Part shown: piece by piece, positions 38,008-45,689 of the stretch
How the letters are laid out: the number at the start of each line of letters is the position of its first letter
How positions within the stretch are numbered: position 1 is the first letter of the stretch
NCBI RefSeq assembly: GCF_020073745.1
Contig: NZ_JAIRAU010000028.1
Span: forward strand, 453,188-517,187
Origin: Nannocystis pusilla
GTDB lineage: Bacteria > Myxococcota_A > Polyangia > Nannocystales > Nannocystaceae
Length of the DNA: 64,000 nucleotides
Direction of reading: 5' to 3'
Program-made: the position numbers and the translations under genes
The notes under the pieces: model-generated
The model's input: the letters and a program-made list of their open reading frames with translations, nothing else
Told to the model about the DNA's origin: nothing
The model's database searches: none

Positions 38008-39810
38008 GTGGCAGACGACCGGAAGAGCAACAGCGCCCGCGATGCGCGGCCCGGGGCCTCGGGGCCCACGGGTGGACCGCAGCAGGACCGCCAGCGGCGA
38101 GACCGTGGCAGAGGTCCGCGGGAGGGTGGCGAGGGAGGCGGCGAGGCCCGGCCTCCGCGTGAAGGTGGAGCCGAGGCCCGGCCCCCGCGCGATGGCGAGC
38201 GTCGCGAGCGGCACGGCGACGGTCCGCGGCAGGGCGACGGCCCGCGGCGTGACGACCGTCCCCGCCGCGACGACCGTCGCGACGACCGCCGCGGCGGACC
38301 GCCGCCCCGGCGCGACACCTCGTCGCCGCTGACCGCCTCGCTCTTCAGCGCCGTGCAGGACAAGGAGATGCCGTGCCGGATCGCCGGCTGCGACAACACC
38401 TGGACCTGGTTCGCCGCCCAGCAGATCCGCGGCTTCGGCCAGAAGGCCCCCGAGCGCATGTGCGACCAGCACCTGGCGCAGTTCAGCGAGCTGAGTGACC
38501 GCGAGGTCCACTGCCGCACGCCCGGCTGCCCCAACACCTGGTTGTGGAAGCGCGGGGCCCAGCTCGCCGAGCTGCAGCGCCACGGGCGGCTGAAGAAGCC
38601 GGCCCGCCTGTGCAACGAGTGCGTGGCCGCCGAGCGCGACACCACCGACGCCGAGATGCCGTGCAAGGTCGAGGGCTGCCGGCGCGGGTGGATCTGGTCG
38701 CGCGACGCCCAGCTCCGCCACCGCCTGTGGGTCCTGCGCCAGCGGGCCCGCGCCCGCGCCGTCGAGGCCCGCGCCGGCGAGGCCGTCGCCGACGAGCCGG
38801 CGCAGGAGGTCGCGGCGGCGGTCGAACCTGCCTCTGGGGACCTGTCCCCGGAGACCGGTGCGCCTGTCTCTGCCGACATGCCCCAGGGGACAGACGAGAC
38901 CGCGACCGCGAGCGCCCCGGAGGCCGGCGAGGCCCACGAGGACGGCGAGGCCGGCAAGGCCGGGCCGGGCAAGAAGCGCCGGCGCCGGCGCAAGCAGCAC
39001 GTCCGCGCCGTGCCGGACCCCGAGGGGCCGCCGCAGCGCATGTGTGGCCTGTGCGCGCAGAAGCTCGGGCGCCTGGCCGCGCGCGAGGTCCCGTGCAAGG
39101 TGCACGGCTGCGTGCGCACGTGGACGTGGGACCGCGCCGGTCAGCTGCGGGCCTGGGTGCTGTCGGGCAGCGACGACGTCGAGTTCGACCCGCCCGCGCC
39201 CAAGCGCATGTGCGAGACCTGCCGCGACTTCTGCCGCAAGCACCCCGACCGGGAGATCCGCTGCGGCCGGCCCGACTGCGAGTCGGTGTGGATGTACAAG
39301 ACCGGCGCCCAGCTGCAGGCCTTCCTGGCCGGTCGCCTGCAGGACCCGCTCAAGCTGTGCGACGAGTGCGCCAAGGGCGAGTTCGCCAAGACGATCGAGG
39401 AGGCCGGGCTGCCCGAGGGCGCCGAGATCATGCCGTGCGTGGTCCCGGCGTGCGGCGGCACCTGGGTCTACATGCCGGGCCAGCGGCTGATGCACGTGCC
39501 CGAGGGTGAGCTCGCGCCCGACCGCATGTGCCTCAAGTGCAAGCGCGAGCGCGGCCTGGCCCCGCCGGAGGCGGCCGCGGACGAGCCCGCCGCCGAGCTC
39601 GAGGTCTCGCCCGAGGACACCGAGGTGTCCGACGACGACGGCGACGAGCTCCTCGCCGACGACCCCGAGCCGGCCGCGCACGACGACGGCGCGCCCGACG
39701 ACGGCGCGCCCGACGACGGCGCGCCCGACGACGAGGCCCTGGCCGACGACGCCCTGAGCGACGAGGAGTCGGCCGCGTCCGACGAGGCCGCGGTCGCGAC
39801 TTCGGATTGA
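38008..39810 (+). CDS. Six-repeat zinc-ribbon-like protein with RG/RD-rich N-terminus
   Basis: The 600-aa protein starts at GTG 38008. Residues 20-103 are a disordered Arg/Gly/Asp-rich tail (RRDDRPRRDDRRDDRRGG). Six repeats follow, each with Cys-x4-Cys, a W-x-W/Y core and a later Cys-x2-Cys/His: Cys pairs at 123/128, 169/174, 219/224, 363/368, 419/424 and 477/482. The trailing pairs are near 152, 202, 346, 402, 451 and 508. A linker (240-345) splits repeat 3 and contains GKKRRRRRKQ. Its coding DNA (38826-38889) is built from 14-bp repeats. The C-terminus is acidic with three DDGAP repeats. The basic tail, zinc ribbons and acidic end suggest a nucleic-acid or protein scaffold. I do not recognise the family. 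Confidence 0.85.
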   Translation: MADDRKSNSARDARPGASGPTGGPQQDRQRRDRGRGPREGGEGGGEARPPREGGAEARPPRDGERRERHGDGPRQGDGPRRDDRPRRDDRRDDRRGGPPPRRDTSSPLTASLFSAVQDKEMPCRIAGCDNTWTWFAAQQIRGFGQKAPERMCDQHLAQFSELSDREVHCRTPGCPNTWLWKRGAQLAELQRHGRLKKPARLCNECVAAERDTTDAEMPCKVEGCRRGWIWSRDAQLRHRLWVLRQRARARAVEARAGEAVADEPAQEVAAAVEPASGDLSPETGAPVSADMPQGTDETATASAPEAGEAHEDGEAGKAGPGKKRRRRRKQHVRAVPDPEGPPQRMCGLCAQKLGRLAAREVPCKVHGCVRTWTWDRAGQLRAWVLSGSDDVEFDPPAPKRMCETCRDFCRKHPDREIRCGRPDCESVWMYKTGAQLQAFLAGRLQDPLKLCDECAKGEFAKTIEEAGLPEGAEIMPCVVPACGGTWVYMPGQRLMHVPEGELAPDRMCLKCKRERGLAPPEAAADEPAAELEVSPEDTEVSDDDGDELLADDPEPAAHDDGAPDDGAPDDGAPDDEALADDALSDEESAASDEAAVATSD

Positions 39811-39986
39811 CGGCGCGCGGCGTCGCGTGCGAGCCTCCCCGGGCGCACGCGACGCTGCTCGTTCGACCGCGTCCTCTCGCTCCTGGGCCCCTCGGGTCCG
39901 CGCCTCTCCCAGCGACTCCGACCGCTCCCGCGTGCGCGCCCTTTCCGACCCGACCCTCGGCCTCGCCCGGGTCAACGGCCGAGGGC

Positions 39987-40084
39987 GCCTGTGCTTCGGC
40001 GCAGGTCCCCGGGCACAGGTCACTTCATACAGGCCCTTCCGCACAGGCTCTTTCGCACAGGTTCTTCGAGACAGGTCCCTTCGA
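39987..40084. repeat. Seven-unit tandem 14-bp repeat array ending at a start codon
   Basis: Seven contiguous 14-mers start at 39987, 40001, 40015, 40029, 40043, 40057 and 40071. The last five are ACAGGTCACTTCAT, ACAGGCCCTTCCGC, ACAGGCTCTTTCGC, ACAGGTTCTTCGAG and ACAGGTCCCTTCGA. The next unit position (40085) is CCATGG, so the ATG of the following gene falls in register with the repeat's ATG. It occupies the usual ribosome-binding position. Confidence 0.92.
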
Positions 40085-40086
40085 CC

Positions 40087-40767
40087 ATGGCCAACCCGCT
40101 CCCGCGCTCCTTCGCCCTGGCCGAGACCCGCCGCCGCTACGAGGCGACCCCGCGGACCCTCGACGACGACCTGCAGCGGATGGCCCGCGGCGACCGCGGC
40201 TGCCTCGGCGACGCGGTCGCCGGCGTCGGCGCGCTCGGCATCCTCGTCTCGGGCGTGCTCGGCTACATGGGCCTGCTCGGCATGGGCTTCATGGCCGTGT
40301 TCGCGGCCATGCTGATCGCCGGCTTCGTGCTCAGCGCCGCCGCCCAGACCCGCAGCGGCCCGGCCCGCTACAAGGCGCTGACCGAGGGCCCGCTGGCGCT
40401 CGGGCGCGTGCTGCGGGCCGACCCGGCCCTGTTCGAGCCCGGCGACGTGCCCCACCCCGCCCTCGTCGTGTTCGCCGTCGACGCCGCGCACCGCTTCGAC
40501 CCCGCCTACCTCCACGGCGTCGCCGCGGCCCTGCTGGCCCTGCGCGACGCTCCCACCGCGCCGGCCGACCAGGCCGACGTCGCGGCGATGCTGCGCGACC
40601 CCAACCGCGTCGCCCCGCTGCAGCTGCCGCCCGCCCTCGCGGGGGCCGGCGAGGCCTGGCTGGGGGTCGTGAGCGTCGACCCGCGGCGCCTGCCCGCGCG
40701 CCGCGTCGAGGACGACCTCGTCCCGGTGATCGCCGCGCCCGGCCTCGGCTTCGTCGAGCACGTGTGA
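40087..40767 (+). CDS. Membrane protein of unknown function
   Basis: The 226-aa protein starts MANPLPRSFALAETRRRYEA at ATG 40087. Two adjoining hydrophobic helices (about residues 43-80, GALGILVSGVLGYMGLLGMG) separate a charged N-terminus from a 140-residue soluble C-terminal part. The C-terminal part contains ALVVFAVDAAHRFDPAYLHG and LPARRVEDDLVPVIAAPGLG. No signal peptide or catalytic motif is recognised. It has no normal Shine-Dalgarno sequence: the upstream 98 bp are the seven-unit 14-bp array. Next downstream is an alpha/beta-hydrolase lipoprotein gene. Confidence 0.75.
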   Translation: MANPLPRSFALAETRRRYEATPRTLDDDLQRMARGDRGCLGDAVAGVGALGILVSGVLGYMGLLGMGFMAVFAAMLIAGFVLSAAAQTRSGPARYKALTEGPLALGRVLRADPALFEPGDVPHPALVVFAVDAAHRFDPAYLHGVAAALLALRDAPTAPADQADVAAMLRDPNRVAPLQLPPALAGAGEAWLGVVSVDPRRLPARRVEDDLVPVIAAPGLGFVEHV

Positions 40768-40937
40768 GCGGCTCGCCCGCGCGCCTGCGCCGAGGGACCT
40801 GCCCGATCTCACATGTCCTCTCGCACAGCCGAGGCGTCTGCCCGCAGCCGGCCTCGACACCCTGCGGGGCCCGGGGTATGAACGGCGGGGGGCCCGCGCG
40901 CGCCGCGGCCCCGCGCTCCGTCGCCGCCGAGGACCCC

Positions 40938-42467
40938 GTGAAGCAACCTGTCCGAATCGCCCTGTCCGTTGCGCTCTGTCTCTCGGTACCTGGCTGCAAG
41001 ACCAGCCAGCCGACGAGCCAGCCCGAGCCCGCCCCCGTCGCCCCCGCGGAGCCGGCCCCGACCCCGGCGGCCGAGGGGCCCGAGACGTGGGTCGGCGCGG
41101 TCGAGCTGCCCGGCGACGGCAAGCTGCGGTTCGTCGCCCATCTCGAGCCGCCGCGGGCCGGCGACGCCAAGCCGGCGTGGAGCGGCCGGCTCGACATCCC
41201 GGCCCAGAGCGTCAAGGACTTCCCGCTGCAGGACGTGCACGTCGCCGCCGACGCCGTCGACTTCGTGCTGGCCCCGCCCGGCGCGCCGGAGAACCAGTGG
41301 GCGATCTTCAGCTTCGAGCGCGAGGCCGGGGCCGACGAGGTCAAGGGCACGCTCAGCCAGGCCGGCCAGAGCCTGCCGGCCACGGCCCGCAAGCTGAAGC
41401 CCGGCGAGCCGGTCGACGTCGCCCCGAAGCGGCCGCAGGAGCCGAAGCCGCCGTTCCCCTACGCCACGCGCGAGGCGGCGTTCGCCAGCGCGGCCAGGGA
41501 CAAGGTCGCCCTCGCCGGCAGCTTCACCCTGCCCGAAGGGCCAGGTCCGTTCCCGGCCGTGGTCCTGTTGACCGGCTCCGGCGCGCAGGACCGCGACGAG
41601 GCGCTGATGGGCCACCGCCCGTTCTTCGTCCTCGCCGACCACCTCACCCGCGCCGGCTTCGCCGTGCTGCGCTTCGACGACCGCGGCGTCGGCGGCTCGA
41701 AGGGCTACCTCGACAAGGCCAGCCAGCTCGACCTCGTCGGCGACGCCCGCGGCGCGCTCGACTGGCTCGCCCAGCAGCCCGAGGTCGACAAGACCAGGCT
41801 CGGCCTCGTCGGCCACAGCGAGGGCGCCATGATCGCCGCCAAGACCGCCGCCGCCGACAAGCGCGTCGGCGCGATCGTCATGCTCGCCGGCCCCGGCGTC
41901 AGCGGCAAGGACATCCTCGTCCAGCAGCTCGTCGCCCTCGCCCGCGCCCGCGGGGTCGCGCAGGCCGACATCGACGCCCAGGTGGTGCTGCAGAAGCAGC
42001 TGCTCGACGGCCTGGCCGGCAACAAGAAGCGCGCCGACCTCGAGGCGATCCTGCGCAAGCTGGTGGCCCTGCAGGCCGGCGACGCGGCGACGCCCCAACA
42101 GGTCGACGCGCTGGTGAGCGCGTCGCTGACCTCGCTCGACACCCCGTGGTTCCACGACTTCCTCAAGGCCGATCCCCGGGTCGACCTGCGCAAGCTCAAG
42201 AAGACCCCGGTCCTCGCGCTGATCGGCGCGCTCGACCTCCAGGTGCCCGCCGACGGCAACATCCCCGAGCTGCAGCAGGCGCTCGCCAAGGCCGGCAACA
42301 AGCAGGCCACCGTCAAGTCGCTGCCCGGCCTCAACCACCTGTTCCAGCACGCCAAGACCGGCTCGCCCGCGGAGTACGGCGACATCGAGGAGACGATGGC
42401 CCCCGAGGCCCTCGGCGAGGTGTCCGGCTGGCTGCGCACCAACCTGTCCGAAGCGCCAGGCAAGTAG
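40938..42467 (+). CDS. Alpha/beta-hydrolase lipoprotein (serine aminopeptidase-like)
   Basis: The 509-aa protein starts at GTG 40938 with GAGGA 5-9 bases upstream. The leader VKQPVRIALSVALCLSVPGC has a lipobox Cys20, then a Pro/Ala/Glu linker. A beta-rich N-terminal region (about 50-180) precedes an alpha/beta-hydrolase: VVLLTGSGAQDRDEA, LRFDDRGVGGSKG, GLVGHSEGAMIAA with nucleophile Ser, and LNHLFQHA with the expected His. Family members hydrolyse esters or small peptides. Three contiguous 14-bp repeats at 40946-40987 encode the hydrophobic core of the leader (PVRIALSVALCLSV). It is followed by about 500 bp without a clear gene. Confidence 0.85.
   Translation: MKQPVRIALSVALCLSVPGCKTSQPTSQPEPAPVAPAEPAPTPAAEGPETWVGAVELPGDGKLRFVAHLEPPRAGDAKPAWSGRLDIPAQSVKDFPLQDVHVAADAVDFVLAPPGAPENQWAIFSFEREAGADEVKGTLSQAGQSLPATARKLKPGEPVDVAPKRPQEPKPPFPYATREAAFASAARDKVALAGSFTLPEGPGPFPAVVLLTGSGAQDRDEALMGHRPFFVLADHLTRAGFAVLRFDDRGVGGSKGYLDKASQLDLVGDARGALDWLAQQPEVDKTRLGLVGHSEGAMIAAKTAAADKRVGAIVMLAGPGVSGKDILVQQLVALARARGVAQADIDAQVVLQKQLLDGLAGNKKRADLEAILRKLVALQAGDAATPQQVDALVSASLTSLDTPWFHDFLKADPRVDLRKLKKTPVLALIGALDLQVPADGNIPELQQALAKAGNKQATVKSLPGLNHLFQHAKTGSPAEYGDIEETMAPEALGEVSGWLRTNLSEAPGK
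40946..40987. repeat. Three 14-bp repeats inside a signal-peptide coding sequence
   Basis: ACCTGTCCGAATCG, CCCTGTCCGTTGCG and CTCTGTCTCTCGGT start at 40946, 40960 and 40974. Each is read in a different frame because 14 is not a multiple of 3, yet together they encode the hydrophobic leader core of the alpha/beta-hydrolase lipoprotein. Confidence 0.85.
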
Positions 42468-42967
42468 CAGCCGCCCGGCTCGGCGGCGGATCCTCGCGCC
42501 CCGAGCCGAGCGCCGAGCGAGCTCCCCGCACGACTCCCAGGTCTGCGCCGCCCGGTGAACGCCGCAGCGCGCACGCCCCGTCGAACGAGAGGTTGACGAT
42601 CTCGTCGTCGAGCCTCGTGCCGAGGCGCTGCGACGACTGCATCGCGCCGGACGGATCGAGCCGCGGGCGCGACGGCGTACAGGGGCCGTCCCGCAAATTC
42701 GTGAGACGCGCCCGGAGGGCCTCCCACGCCGCCGATGACATGTCCTCCGGGACATGGCGAAACTCGCCGCCGGCAGCGTGCGAAGCCGCGTGAGCGGCCG
42801 CTGCCGGCCGTCGCCGTCACGGCGACACCGCCCGTGTCATGGCCCCGTGTGTATGTATGCGTCGCAGCGGCGCTCGGGCCGGCGGAACGTCGGTCTGCGC
42901 GCTGCGATCGCCGTCCTCGCCGCGCTCGGCGGATTGTGTTTGACAGGTACCTGTCGAATTCGCGACC
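42468..42967. other. Intergenic region with repeat pair and promoter
   Basis: This 500-bp stretch has no convincing gene. A minus-strand frame at 42331-42741 starts MSSAAWEALRARLTN, but its codon pattern is mixed and it overlaps the hydrolase gene; it may be a relic. Two 14-bp units (ACATGTCCTCCGGG, ACATGGCGAAACTC) start at 42738 and 42752. The right end holds the MarR-type operator. Confidence 0.5.
42940..42955 (+). promoter_or_regulatory. Palindromic operator overlapping the -35 of the MarR operon
   Basis: GACAGGTACCTGTC at 42942-42955 is a perfect 14-bp palindrome. It begins inside TTGACA (42940-42945), a consensus -35 hexamer, 26 bp before the GTG of the MarR gene. Such a site is typical for autorepression by a MarR dimer. 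Its half-site ACAGGT also resembles the dispersed 14-bp repeat, so a repeat may have been co-opted. No good -10 is visible. Confidence 0.55.
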
Positions 42968-43453
42968 GTGCCCCCCGTGGCACGATTGACGGCGGCGGGT
43001 CTCGCGTTCTCCGAGCTCATCCTCGCGGTGTTCCGCGTCAACGGCCTCGCGCTCGCGGCCGGCGATCGTCTGGCGGCGCCCTCGGGCCTGACCAGCGCGC
43101 GCTGGCAGGTCCTCGGCGTCGTCGACCACGGCCCGGTCACCGTCGCCGACGTCGCGCGGACGATGGGCCTGCGGCGCCAGAGCGTGCAGCAGACCGCGGA
43201 CGCGCTGGCGCGCGAGGGCTTCGTCGACTACCTCGACAACCCCGCGGACCGGCGGGCCAACCTCATCGCCCTGACCCGGGCCGGGCGCAGGGCCCTGCGC
43301 GCGGTCGAGGCCCGCCACGCGGCGTGGGCCTCGCGGCTGGCCGCGCGGGTCGACCTCGACAAGCTGCGGGCCACCGTCGCCGCGCTCGACGACGCCGCCA
43401 CGCTCCTGGGCGCCCCGCCCCCGCCGCGAGCGCGCCGCCGACGAAAGGACTGA
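42968..43453 (+). CDS. MarR-family transcriptional regulator
   Basis: The 161-aa protein starts at GTG 42968 (another GTG lies 9 bases on). It has the winged helix-turn-helix core: SGLTSARWQVLGVVDHGPVT, VADVARTMGLRRQSVQQTAD, and the wing DNPADRRANLIALTRAGRRAL. The helices at both ends fit a MarR dimer. These proteins repress their own operon and nearby genes until a small ligand binds. The VOC-family gene follows after 5 bp, so it is very likely co-transcribed and controlled from the palindrome at 42942-42955. The C-terminus is unusually basic (PPPPRARRRRKD). Confidence 0.9.
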   Translation: MPPVARLTAAGLAFSELILAVFRVNGLALAAGDRLAAPSGLTSARWQVLGVVDHGPVTVADVARTMGLRRQSVQQTADALAREGFVDYLDNPADRRANLIALTRAGRRALRAVEARHAAWASRLAARVDLDKLRATVAALDDAATLLGAPPPPRARRRRKD

Positions 43454-43458
43454 CGACC

Positions 43459-44184
43459 ATGCACCCCGAGACGATGATCCCCGTGCTCCCCTCGGTGTCG
43501 CTCGCCGACACCCTGGCCTTCTACCGCCTGCTCGGCTTCGAGGTCACCTACGAGCAGACCCGCCCGTACGTGTACGGCTCCGTCCGTCGCGGCGGCATGG
43601 AGGTGCACTTCATGGGCATCAAGGAGCTCGACCCGAAGGACGCGTACAGCACGTGCCTCGTGATGGTCCCCGAGGTCGAGCAGCTGCACGCCACCTTCGC
43701 CGGCGCGCTGCGCAGCGGCTACGGCAAGCTGCCGATCGCCGGCATCCCGCGGATCACCCGCATGAAGCCCGGCCAGACCCGCTTCACCGTGGTCGACGTC
43801 GCCGGCAACTCGCTGGTCTTCATCAAGCAGGGCGCCGGCGGCGGCGAGGACGAGGACCCGCTCGAGGCTGTCAAGCGCCGGCCCGACGAGTCGCGCCTGG
43901 CCCACGCGGTCCGCTTCGCCGCGCGCCTGCGCGACTTCAAGAATGACGACCCGGCCGCCGCCAGGGTCCTCGACCTGGCCCTCGCCCGCCCCGAGCCCGG
44001 CGACCCGCTCGAGCGCGCCCGGGCCCTCTCGGCCCGCATCGAGCTGGCCGTGGCCCTCTCCGACCCGGCCCGCGCGGAGACCCTCCGCGCCGAACTCGCC
44101 GCGCTGCCGCTGTCCGCCGACCAGCGCGCCGAGCTCGCGGCGGAGCTCGAGCGCGCCCGCGAGCTCGAGCGCTCGCAGGAGTGA
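43459..44184 (+). CDS. VOC-superfamily (glyoxalase/bleomycin resistance-like) protein with helical C-terminal extension
   Basis: The 241-aa protein starts MHPETMIPVLPSVSLADTLA at ATG 43459. The first 125 residues form a single VOC module: FYRLLGFEVTYEQTRPYVYG, GGMEVHFMG, TCLVMVPEVEQLHATFAGAL and TRFTVVDVAGNSLVFIKQG. The bleomycin-resistance-like members bind or modify toxic small molecules. The remaining 115 residues are Ala/Arg/Glu/Leu-rich helix (DDPAAARVLDLALARPEPGD), similar to extensions seen in myxobacterial homologues. Together with the MarR regulator it resembles an inducible protection operon. The ligand is not known. Confidence 0.85.
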   Translation: MHPETMIPVLPSVSLADTLAFYRLLGFEVTYEQTRPYVYGSVRRGGMEVHFMGIKELDPKDAYSTCLVMVPEVEQLHATFAGALRSGYGKLPIAGIPRITRMKPGQTRFTVVDVAGNSLVFIKQGAGGGEDEDPLEAVKRRPDESRLAHAVRFAARLRDFKNDDPAAARVLDLALARPEPGDPLERARALSARIELAVALSDPARAETLRAELAALPLSADQRAELAAELERARELERSQE

Positions 44185-44197
44185 GCCCGCTCATCAG

Positions 44198-44304
44198 GAC
44201 ATGTCTTCACAGACATGTCCATTTCGACATCCACCGCTGCAGCCGCTCTCGCTCGCAGCATCGACCTGCCCTCCTGGACATGTCCGCTTCGGCATCTCTC
44301 GCTG
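44198..44304. repeat. 14-bp repeat cluster
   Basis: GACATGTCTTCACA (44198), GACATGTCCATTTC (44212) and GACATCCACCGCTG (44226) are contiguous. GACATGTCCGCTTC (44277) and GGCATCTCTCGCTG (44291) form a second pair. The cluster starts 14 bp after the VOC stop and lies in the 281-bp gap before the propeller gene. No gene is seen in the gap. Confidence 0.85.
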
Positions 44305-44465
44305 CAGGCCACACGACTTGGGCGGTCGCGGGTGCCCCGCCGCGGCAAGGCCGTCCACCGCGCCGGCCTCGCCGACCAGCGGCCTCCTCCGCGCGCATCC
44401 CCGCGAGGAGCCCGACCGCCGGCGCCCACCTGCAGCCCCCCGGCCCTGCGCTCCATCGTGTCGAC

Positions 44466-45599
44466 GTGCCGCGCCCCGCTCTCCCGTCGCTCGCGCTCGC
44501 CGCGGCCGCGTGCGCCCCGTCGGCCGACACCGCGCCTCCCGGCGGCGACGAGTACCCGCCGGTCGTCAACCCGTACGAAGACGTCGACCTCGCGCCGGAA
44601 CCCGACGCCCCGACGTGGCACTCGCTCGGCGGCGTCGTCGCCGAACCGGCGGCCACGCTCGGCGCCGACGGCCGCATCGAGGTGTTCGTGCGCGGCCGCG
44701 ACGACGCGCTGTGGCACATCCATCAGGTCGCGCCGAACGGCGGCTGGTCGGAGTGGTTTTCGCTCGGCGGTCGGCTCGGCGGCGGCGCGGTCGTCGGCGA
44801 GGACGGCAACGGCCGCCTCGACCTGTTCGCCCGCGGCCGCGACGGCGCGCTGTGGTACCTGCGCCAGAGGGGACCGCATCACGGCTGGTCGAGCTGGGTC
44901 CGCCTCGGCGGCCAGCTCTTCCCCGGCGATCGCCCGGCGGTCACCCGCGGGCTCGACAACCACCTCGAGGTCTTCGTCCGCGCCCGCGACCGCCGCGTGC
45001 AGTACCGCCACGAGCTCGGGAGCGGCGCGTGGAGCCCGTGGGTCACGCTCGCCGGCGAGGCCGCCGGCCCGATCGCCGTCGCCCGCGAGGTCGACGGCCG
45101 CCTCGCCATGTTCGCCCGCGGCTTCGACGACGAGCTGCTACACCGCCGCCAGCGCGAGGTCGACGGCGCATGGGAGCCCTGGGCCGCGCTCGGCGGCCGG
45201 TTCGGCGGCGCGCCCGCGGTCGGGCGCAACCGCGACGGCCGCCTCGAGGTGTTCGTCCGCGGCGTGACCGGCGACCTGCAGCACCTGTGGCAGACGGCCC
45301 CGGGCGGCGCGAAATGGTCGGCGTGGGCCTCGCTCGGCGGCGCCGCGAGCGACCTGGTGGTGCTCTCCGACGCCGAGGGCCGCCTCGAGGTGTTCACCCG
45401 CGGCCGCGACTTCGCGCTGTGGCAGATCGGCCAGGTCACGCCGAACGGCAGCTGGACGCCCTGGACCTCGCTCGGCGGCGCATTCAGCGATCTGCCCGCG
45501 GTCGCCCGCAATCAGGACGGCCGGCTCGAGGCGTTCGTGCGCGGCGCCGACGACGCTCTGTGGCACCGCTGGCAAACCAGCCCCGGCTGCTGCTGGTGA
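44466..45599 (+). CDS. PLL-like seven-bladed beta-propeller lipoprotein (putative lectin)
   Basis: The 377-aa protein is read from GTG 44466. The leader VPRPALPSLALAAAACAPS has a lipobox-like AAAC. Seven similar blades of about 47 residues follow, each of the form GxPAVxxxxDGRLEVFVRG-DDALWHxxQ-xxWxxWxSLGG (for example GRNRDGRLEVFVRG, SDAEGRLEVFTRG, RNQDGRLEAFVRG). This is the pattern of PLL, the fucose-binding lectin of Photorhabdus, and related myxobacterial propellers. It ends in CCW. It should bind sugars on the cell surface or on prey or matrix polysaccharides; the sugar cannot be inferred. The codon pattern upstream of 44466 is not coding-like, supporting this start. Confidence 0.82.
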   Translation: MPRPALPSLALAAAACAPSADTAPPGGDEYPPVVNPYEDVDLAPEPDAPTWHSLGGVVAEPAATLGADGRIEVFVRGRDDALWHIHQVAPNGGWSEWFSLGGRLGGGAVVGEDGNGRLDLFARGRDGALWYLRQRGPHHGWSSWVRLGGQLFPGDRPAVTRGLDNHLEVFVRARDRRVQYRHELGSGAWSPWVTLAGEAAGPIAVAREVDGRLAMFARGFDDELLHRRQREVDGAWEPWAALGGRFGGAPAVGRNRDGRLEVFVRGVTGDLQHLWQTAPGGAKWSAWASLGGAASDLVVLSDAEGRLEVFTRGRDFALWQIGQVTPNGSWTPWTSLGGAFSDLPAVARNQDGRLEAFVRGADDALWHRWQTSPGCCW

Positions 45600-45636
45600 A
45601 CCAGCGCGATCCTTTATAGGGGCCGCCCCGCGATCG

Positions 45637-45689
45637 ACCTGCCCCGCGGGACAGGCCGCGGCGGCCGCCGCGACCTGTCCTTCAGGACA
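45637..45689. terminator. Repeat-derived hairpins between convergent genes
   Basis: Two hairpins are formed by repeat copies. CCTGCCCCGCGGGACAGG at 45638-45655 has 9-base arms with one mismatch. CCTGTCCTTCAGGACA at 45674-45689 has a TGTCC/GGACA stem and TTCA loop. They lie exactly between the stop codons of the propeller and glycosyltransferase genes. This fits a two-way terminator, although no T-tract follows. Confidence 0.55.

Noticed and set aside
42331..42741. Small leftward gene starting MSSAAWEALRARLTN
   Set aside because: It overlaps the end of the hydrolase gene, has mixed codon pattern and an Arg/Pro-rich tail. At most a relic; noted under the intergenic entry.
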